From assembly GCF_033807575.1 (NCBI RefSeq), contig NC_084729.1, positions 3,348,001 to 3,412,000 on the forward strand: 64,000 nt of DNA. The letters are read 5' to 3'. The position numbers and the translations under genes were made by a program. How positions within the stretch are numbered: the first letter of the stretch is position 1; each line of letters starts with the position of its first letter. Below the pieces are notes generated by a model, which was given only the letters and a program-made list of their open reading frames with translations, was not told the origin of the DNA and did no database searches. The DNA is from Cydia pomonella (lineage: Eukaryota > Arthropoda > Insecta > Lepidoptera > Tortricidae). Shown here piece by piece: positions 53,001-62,000 of the stretch.

Positions 53001-56000
53001 CATTAATTTGACTAGAGTACCAATATCTAAAAACATGTATTATATCTTTAGGTACATTTGCATCATAAAGCTTCTTCCATAGAATCTCATAATTTACTAA
53101 ATCAAAGGCTTTGGATAAGTCAAGATAGCAAGCAAATACAGGGGTTTTTCTACTAGTATAGTATCTAACAGTTTCCTTCATGCAAATTATTGCACTCTCT
53201 GTGGACAGGCCAGGCCTAAACCCAAACTGAGCACTGTGCAATTGCAGGTAGTTATCCAGCTCAGCATTAAGCAAACTGTCAAACACTTTGGACAGAACAG
53301 TAGCTAGTGAAATTGGCCTATAATTATTCAAAGATGACACATCTCCAGTTTTATTCTTAATAATAGGTACAACAACCGTTCTTATCATTTCACTAGGGAC
53401 AAAAGAGTGAGTTAAACAAAATGAAAAAAGCATTGCAAGTAACCTTGGCAAATGAGGCCCTGCATGCTGGAGATGCTCAATGCTCAAGCCGTCATGGCCC
53501 GGGGACTTTCCTCTCTTCATATCCTTAATTACCCGAGCCACCTTTGTAGCAGAGAATCTGGTAACACAAGTCCCCGCCATGTCAGCCCCAGCACCAAGCA
53601 CCCCCGCACTCATGGTCAGCGGTGATTTTACAGAAAAATGCTCCCTAAACATGTTAGCAATGTCCTTCGGCTCAGTGATGTTGTCAATACTCACAGGCAG
53701 TCCAGGTCTATTGTTCAGCTTATTTGTATGTTTCCAAAAAGTACGAAAGTCCTTATTATAATGAAAAGAAGCAATTTTGTCAAGCTTTATTTGTTCCTGA
53801 TTTGATTTACACCATTTTAACTGGGCCTTAAACCTACGTCGGCTACTACGCATTTCTTCATACACAGGACCCGCACGTGGTACAAAAAACGAATGAAAAA
53901 GTTTAAATTTAGTAAGATAAAAATATATTTATTATGACGATGACTGGGAACAGAAGAGGATTTCTTTTTCTTTCATGTTGGTGGCACGATATGACGATTA
54001 CATAAATACTGTAATAGAAGGAAAAATGAAAGGATGGAGATGCCATGGAAGGCATTTGTAATTTATGCTAAAGAGAAGGCTAATGTCGTGTCATAATGTT
54101 GTGATAGGAGATTAAAAGTAAACAAATGAGCAGGATTAAATCGGCGGTACTCAACCGACTACAGTTGGGCTTATCAATATGTGTGAATGAAGAATATATG
54201 ATAATATTGATAATATTTCGTTTTCTCCGATATATGTATATAAATGATAAAATATAGATTCTTTTCTATTCAAATTCAAGAGAGAATCTTTTGTCTTTAC
54301 AATTTCATCCAATCTTATGCAATTTCCTTCATCTCCTGGTACATGCTACTCTACGTCTAGCCAATTCTTTATTTGATCTATGTAACTTTTCTTAGGGAGT
54401 CCCTTTCCGCGATGCTTTTCAATCCTACATTCTATTATTTTTCGCATGAGATCGTCGCGTCGTGTGTTGTTCCCTATAATTTGACCAATATACTTTACTA
54501 TAAATTAAAAAAGAGTACAATTTTTTTAAGTCATACAGATACTACTTTTTCGGACAAAAAAATTAGAGAAAGATAATACCAGAGCGCATTTAATAACATA
54601 ATTGGTTAAAAGTAAAATATCTTCGTTAAAAGAAATAAATAATAGTAAGCGTAGGAGTTGAAAATAGAGTTCCGGTTACTTTGGTTATAATATTAGCGAA
54701 AAATCGTTGAGCATTAGACTTTTTGTTTGCCGCGATATCTATTGTCGAGTAGCAGTACTGAGAGTTCCGCTACTCGATGCTAGATGTCGACTGCGAAAAT
54801 AATAAGCGTTTTGGTAGCAAAACTGATGTATGGAGTGAGCACTCTGTGTATTTCTTATTTTTCTATGCTAGAATGGATGTCAACGTTACAGTTTGTGAGG
54901 AAAGAGAAGAGTCGTGGAATGTATGGGGCCCAATACATTCCACGACTCTTCTCTTTCCGAACAGACTCTACAAAGAATTCAAACAAAGAACAGTTACGAA
55001 AAGAAAACTTGTCCTTTCAAGGAGCTTCAATTCCCACCCCACATCCCATCATCAGGCTTTGGAAACTAATCAAATTTATAATTCTAAACGAAAATTTGAG
55101 CACTTGTGAATGGTTAAATATAATAAATTACCGATTTCAATTTTTGTTTTTAAAGTGATATTGACATTGTGACAGTTTTTACTACCAAGTTCTATTTTAT
55201 TATTAAGAAGTTATTTATTAACTTCAAATTATAGATTTAGGAATAGGTACGTATTACGCAAAAAACTAGAAAAATATGTCATTTAATTAACTTTTATATC
55301 CCTATACCAAACCGGATCCGGTCCGGCCGGATCCGGCCGGACTACGGCCAAAATCCGGCCGGATCCGGCCGGATTGAAAACCAATCCGGTTTGCAATCCC
55401 TAAGGCCGATGCGTGAGCGGCACGACCTCCCACATTTTTGGCAGAGAAAGCTCATGCCACCTGAGGTTTCAGTCCCGATTTGCTCCCTGCCACACCTTCT
55501 GCTATCAATCCGCTATCGCCATGTCTACATCAATTCGACCATCATAGTCGTTAAAGCGCGACCATCATAGGCCCTTAGTTTAAAACGTTGCAAAGGCAGT
55601 AAACATATCGATGTCGGCGACCGTTATCAGGCCACTATCGCCAAGGCCACATAATCAGTTAGTTACGATTTACTTATTACATTTTATACTATTCAAGACA
55701 TTGCTGTAAGTAATAACTATTTAATAAAAAAGAACTGACTTCGTGAAACTGATGAAATGCCATCAGTTCTTGATCTTCAACAGCAGTTCCACTTCAACTG
55801 AAGCAAATGCCCACGAGTTACTTTAAAATTCATACATTCTGTGATATAATCAAGCTTTTCAATTTCGTACCTTATTTAGGCAACTCAGCAAGCTTCGTTG
55901 CCTAAACATGGTACTCGACTGAAATCTCTCTATTATATAACGAGTGTATAAAATACTTTTATATGCTAAGTACCTTTCACCAGCGTTCAAAGTGTGGACT

Positions 56001-59000
56001 TTGATGTCTCTGATGACTTACATGATTCATAATTTGCCTACTCAATATTTATAACCTATATTGTTTCCGTCGCAATTTCACAGATGACCGACTGTACGTG
56101 CGAGCGAGACGTCTATCGATAGCGGTGTTCTGTCCCGTTTTAGCCGTAAAAAACGCTATAGGAGTCTTAGGTTTTTGTGCGAGCGCTCTAGGGCCACGAG
56201 ATCGGCGGCGATAAGAATCAAGTGACATTGACATTTAAATCTCACAATAGAAATGCATTCCTATTCTGAGATTTGCGTAACATGTAATAATAATAATATA
56301 TATTCTTTATTGTGCACCAAGTTTAAAGTTAAAACTTACACAGATAATGAAATACGAATTTAAGAAAGAACGATTTATAAATCATATCTAAAAAAACTCA
56401 GCTTCATGGTTATGTATATGTATGACAGCCAAAGTGCAGGCGAAGATACAAGCTTGATTGAACACGTTCACTGCCAGCGACCCGCTAGGCGGGTTTTCTA
56501 GTTGCTTGTATTTGAGCTCACGCTCATAGTTCATCCACCCTTATTTATTTATTGAGAACTCATTTGAGTATAATTTATTTTGATGGCTACAATTCCTCGA
56601 TTTTCATCTAGATTTTGGAAACACGTATTATTAATGAATAATGACCCTTTTTGTAGTTATTTTTGTTACAACTTTCCATTGTAAATTGTAACTAGCGATC
56701 CGCCCGCCCCGGCTTCGTACGGGTTAACAAATCAAACACTTAAACCTTTCTCAAGAATCACTCCATCGAAAGGTGAGAATCGCATGAAAATCCGTTCAGT
56801 AGTTTTTGAGTTTATCGGGAACATACGCGGCGGGGGCTTTGGTTTAAAAAGTGTAGTGAAGTAGTAATTAACTAATTAAGTACTTATTGCTACAAATTTT
56901 ACATCTTCTACTTAGGCTTATGCTTGTATACCTTTTTTTTTTTATGAAGAATGAAGGTCTTTTATATGTATTTTTTCTAGCCTATTTGTGTGTCCCACTG
57001 CTGGGGAAAGGCCTCCCGTCTCCTTTTCCAATCCTCCCTGTGCTGAGCAAGATCCGGCCAATCCCGCTGAAACGCATCCAAGTCGTCCCGCCATCTCTTT
57101 CTCGGTCTGCCTGCCACGACTACTCTGGGGATGCCAGCTAGTGGCTATTTTAGCCCATCTGTCACATTGTTGGACATGTCTGCCGGATGAATGATGACAG
57201 ATGGGCTATATATGTATAGATATGTATTTTTATATGACCATAACAGACAAGGGTTAAAAAAGAAAAATATAATTCTTAATGCGGTGGTACTGTGGTACCA
57301 GAAACTAGATAAAAATCGATGAAATTTAGCCATCTAAATAAATTATACTCCTAGAGAGTAATTACACTAATTATAACAATTATATTTATGCAGCATCGGG
57401 GAATAATAACATCCAGAAACTCGCTTTCGTTATGGCTACACCGAGATAATACAGCCATTTCGGTCTACATTGATAAAAAATCAAGATGGTTGCCGTTTTT
57501 TGTCCAATATTAAACAGGTCGACGACTCGTTACTTGGGCGTTTATTGTAAAGGATTAATATGTTCGTGATGTAATCCAACAGTGATATTCTCTGTGGCGC
57601 CGCCCTGGCGGGTTTCTAACACATTAGTTATCTGACAGGTGTCAAGGCATGAAGATGTGTTTTGATGTAAACATTTTTCCGTGCGTTTTCGGTGCTTCTA
57701 GACCGCGGGCCGGGAGCATATAGTCATTGCCTCCCGGCTTATACTTTGTTAGGTGATAGCTTAGATGCTATTGTGAAATGGTTGTATCGTGGTGGAAAGA
57801 CCGTCAGCTGGTCACATACACAAAATAAGCGATTTACCTTTTTATGATAACTTTTGTTCAGATTCATGTAATTTCTTGAGGCGGAAAGGGGATAGTTTAA
57901 ATATGGACCTGAACATTGACATATACCTAAGGATGGGCCCTCGGGCACTAAGAAGGGTGCTAGTTCAGTGGTGTCACTCACGAATTCGAACCAATCGTGC
58001 AGCCTAACGCACAATCGCGCGCTTGATGCGAACTCATCAACCAATCGCGTTGTGGCGTTAGACTGCACGATTGGCTGGAAATCGTGTGCGTGACACCGCT
58101 GTACTGGTCCCATTCTTATTGCCCGTAACGTAAGGCCCGTCCTTAGATATATGTCAATGGACCTGAACTTTTGGATCAGAATCATTAGATCAGAAAAGTG
58201 GCACCACTTTATCGGTTGATATATTGACATAAAAAAAGCTAAAGTTTGCCCCAGGACGTCAGCATAACGTCACTTCTTCCTTTAACGTCACAATAATTGA
58301 GTTTTTTAAACAAAATTGCTCAACTCCTTACAAAGGCAGCCAAGCGAATTTAGATCTCATTTATTTAGACACAGAGTTCAGTTGGAATTGGAATACATTA
58401 AACTTATTTGGCGGTAGAACTGGATATCACAAATCGATACAAGGTGGCAGTGGGTATGGTGCAAGGAAAACGTGGTAGCGATTTTGGAGACATGTATTCA
58501 ATTATCCTTACAGTTACCCTTGTGTAAAGAGAAAGAGGTCCACAGTTATGCGGCAGAACAGAATGAAACAGCTCAACGAGGGTGCGGAATGTTAGGGTCG
58601 GCAACGCACATGTAACTCCTCTGGAGTTGCAGGCGTACATAGGCTTCGGAGACTGCTTACCATCAGGCGGGCCGTATGCTTGTTTGCCACTGACGTAGTA
58701 TAAAAAAGCCATCTGTTTCTTCCTCGCGTTGTCCCGGCATTTTGGAGCCTGGGGTCCGCTTGACAACTAATCCCTAGAATTGGCGTAGGCACTAGTTTTT
58801 ACGAAAGCGACTGCCATCTGACCTTCCAATCCTGAGAATGAAATGCCATCATGAAAATGCTTTAATGTTAATGTTGCCTGCTTTGGGTCAGAGGCGCCAT
58901 CAATAAATTTCTACTTGGTCTTGTCGGACTGTAGATATGTGTACGGTCAACCAATTTGATTCCTAAGCCACTATAGAACCATGTCATAATGACTTCTACG

Positions 59001-62000
59001 ACATTGCTTATTGAGTGATGCATGTCATGTATAGAGTAGTTAAAGCGACAAGGTTCTATTTCTATAGTGGCCTAGGATTCAAATTGGTTGACTGTACATG
59101 CAGGGCCGAGGAAATTGATTCTTTAGCAGTTTACGGTTCACTTTATATTGGGCAGCTCTTAGCATAAGTATGATCAACCAAATTTACTTGAACCGGAATT
59201 TGCTAAAGAACCAACTTCCTCGACCCTACACAGCTGTTTTTTTCAAGTTGTATAAATTCGGCTATACTTACAAAATTGAAAAGGCTTCACGACGCACCAT
59301 TTTTTAGAACTTAAATACCTGTAGATCTTATATCCTACTTCCTAAAATTATCCCCGCTTTTACCTCATCGCTCGTACCACGCGCAAGACCACTTTTTTGA
59401 TACAGTAAAGCAAACGGGTTTGCTAAAACTCGATTCCGGTGCAGCTATAATAATTGACTTGAAGTATGAAACTGCATTGAATCGCCGAAACTTGTTGTGA
59501 TAGTTCTTTACTTGCAATATAGAGGGCGTTGCTTATCGCTACCTTGCTTACGCTTCTAGTGGCAGTATGACAGTTACCAACTGTCATCAAATCAAGTGCT
59601 AATATATGGAAGGTTGAGGTAAGGAAAGAAATCTCCATGTACCAAAAAGTGTCATCAAAAAACCTTAAATAGGTGGCGCTACAATACCTAGAGTACTTGA
59701 ACAAAAAAATCAAATCATAGACAGCGCACTTCACTCCATCAATAACGTCTACGTTCTTAGCTACTCTAGCGCTACTCTGGAGAGATTTGGAACTATTATT
59801 TATAGCTGACAGCTGGACACTTTTGCAACAGTTCTTTCATAAGAGATTTCTCTCCTCTTAAATCCACACTCCATATGCTAATAAAATAATTATAATTTGG
59901 CACGTTTTTTTATTAAAATGGTTCAAGTCTCCCGGACTCCCCCAAGTATTGTTCAAATGTAATAAAGATAAGGAAAACACTTGACAAGGAAAAGCTTTAC
60001 TTGGAACTATTAATGCATTATCCATTCTGATAAACAATTACCCCCTTATTCATAAACGTCTACTAAAGTTACGATGCCGGTAATAATCGTTTGTCCCTTT
60101 CCATCATACCAATACGTCGGAAAGGGAGAAACGATTATTAGCGGCATCGTAACTTTAGTAGCGTGTATGAGTAAGTGGGTTAGTCCATAGCAAGTTTACC
60201 TATAGTACATTGCGATACAAGTGCGAAAAATAGGAAATTCGAATTACCTATTCGCACACGTATCGTACAACGTTTTACAGTACATATGGCCCTTTAAATG
60301 TTCGACACAGTAACGTAATATGCTAATTTTCGCACTAGTGCGGTAAAGTAGCGCCATATATACCTACTGTAAATGATAGTAAAGATTTATAAAACGCGAC
60401 AAGATGAGCGTCACGTTGTTTGTGTGATTTGATGCGTTCTCAGGAAAAGGTATACCACAGAATAAGGGGCTCCCTTCTGTGTTTATCGATTATTGACTAG
60501 TTTTGAGTTACTCCTACATTTGCACTATGAATAGAATTATAAGACAAACGGCTTTTGGTTCTTCAATCTTTTATCTCCATTCTGGTCTGCCGGATTTTGA
60601 AAGTAATGAACACTTATTTTTTTAGATATTTTTTAAACATTGTCTACAAAATACACTTTTTTCGTTACTAGATTGCTGTGAAGGATTTTACATGTACGAA
60701 ATCTACACATTTGGGTTCACACAGAATAAGGGGCTCCCCTCTGTTTTTATCGATTATTGACTAGTTTTTGGAAGCAATTTTCATATTTTTAGCTTTTGTG
60801 CATAAATTGTTACAATTTTTTTAAATGCGTTATAATTCTGCGTCTATATTCGTGTTTTTTTTTTTCAATCGAGCGAAAGTCAACAATTCAGGATTTAAAT
60901 TGATAAAGTGACTACAAAAAATCCTAAAATTCTTGGCAACCGTATTGTGGTCTAAAAAGCGGTACGATATTTCAAAACCTCCGCACTCTAAACTTACGGC
61001 ACTTTAACTGACAATTAAATGCACATTTCCACAACAACAGTCAAAATATTACTGTAAAGTTATATAAAGTTATAATATTAGTGTATTATTTAACCATGTT
61101 TTTTTCAACAGGTGCGAGGAGGTAGCACCGGAGTCCCGCCGCCGGCGCCTCCGGCGTTAGAAGAGAAGAGATCGCCGCTGCAGCCGCAGCAGCAGGGCAG
61201 GGCGCAGCCCCCGCCGCAACCAGCGCCGATTGTTCAACCAGGTAACTTATAGGCGTCATAGTCTTGAACTGTCTCTTAATCAGGGACCGGAAAACCCCTT
61301 CTTTGCCTTAAGCGCTTTTGAAAGGGTATTTAGGGTTTGTACGACTTAACTTGCTTACCGGGTAAGGGTTAGGGTTTTGAAAAGGGTTATTAATTGGTTT
61401 CTATTGACTTAATTTATATTATATTATATTTAAGCGGCAGTACGCGGTGGTGGCCGAGTGGATATGACGTCCGTCATTCAAGCTGGAGGTCGCGTGTTCA
61501 AATCCTGAACAGTCAGTTTTTCGGAACTTATGTACGAAATATCATTTGATATTTACCACTAGCTTTCCGGTGAAGGAAAACATCGTGAGGAAACCTGCAT
61601 ACATATGCGAAGAAATTCAAAGGTGTATGTATGTGAAGTCCCCAATCCGAATTGGGCTAGCGTGGGGACTATAGCCCGAGCCTTCTCGGGCATGAGAGGA
61701 GGCCTATGCCCAGCTATTGGGACGTATATAGGCTGAATTATTATTATAATATTTTATTTCTTTCAAATCTTAGGTTAGATCATTTATAAATATAAAAGTA
61801 AAATATAAAATCACTTATAAAATAGAACAAAATACATATAAACACATTATAAAAAAAATCTAACCTAGGGTGCCGCCAGCAGCGGGGCAGGGCCCAAGCT
61901 GCCGATGGTCAGGGCCGCAGAGAGAGAGAGAGGAACCGCCGCACTATCCGCGCCGTGTCCAAGATCACCGCCTTCTGCATCTGACCCTTGATCCAACCAC

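Larger units (their letters stand above)
51782..55402. mobile_element. 3.6-kb hAT-type element with 8-bp target duplication
   Basis: Exact AGGCCGAT at 51774-51781 and 55403-55410. Termini TAGGGATTGCAATCCGG and TAGGGATTGCAAACCGG (right, reverse-complemented). Both subterminal regions (51796-51890, 55311-55390) are packed with CCGGATCCGG palindromes. The interior carries a LINE (about 51975-53947) and no recognisable hAT transposase, so the element is non-autonomous. Rejoining the flanks gives a continuous sequence. Confidence 0.92.

Noticed and set aside
57739..58230. 163-codon minus-strand frame
   Set aside because: Lies across two nested palindromic MITEs and reads both arms; low complexity of origin, no domain.
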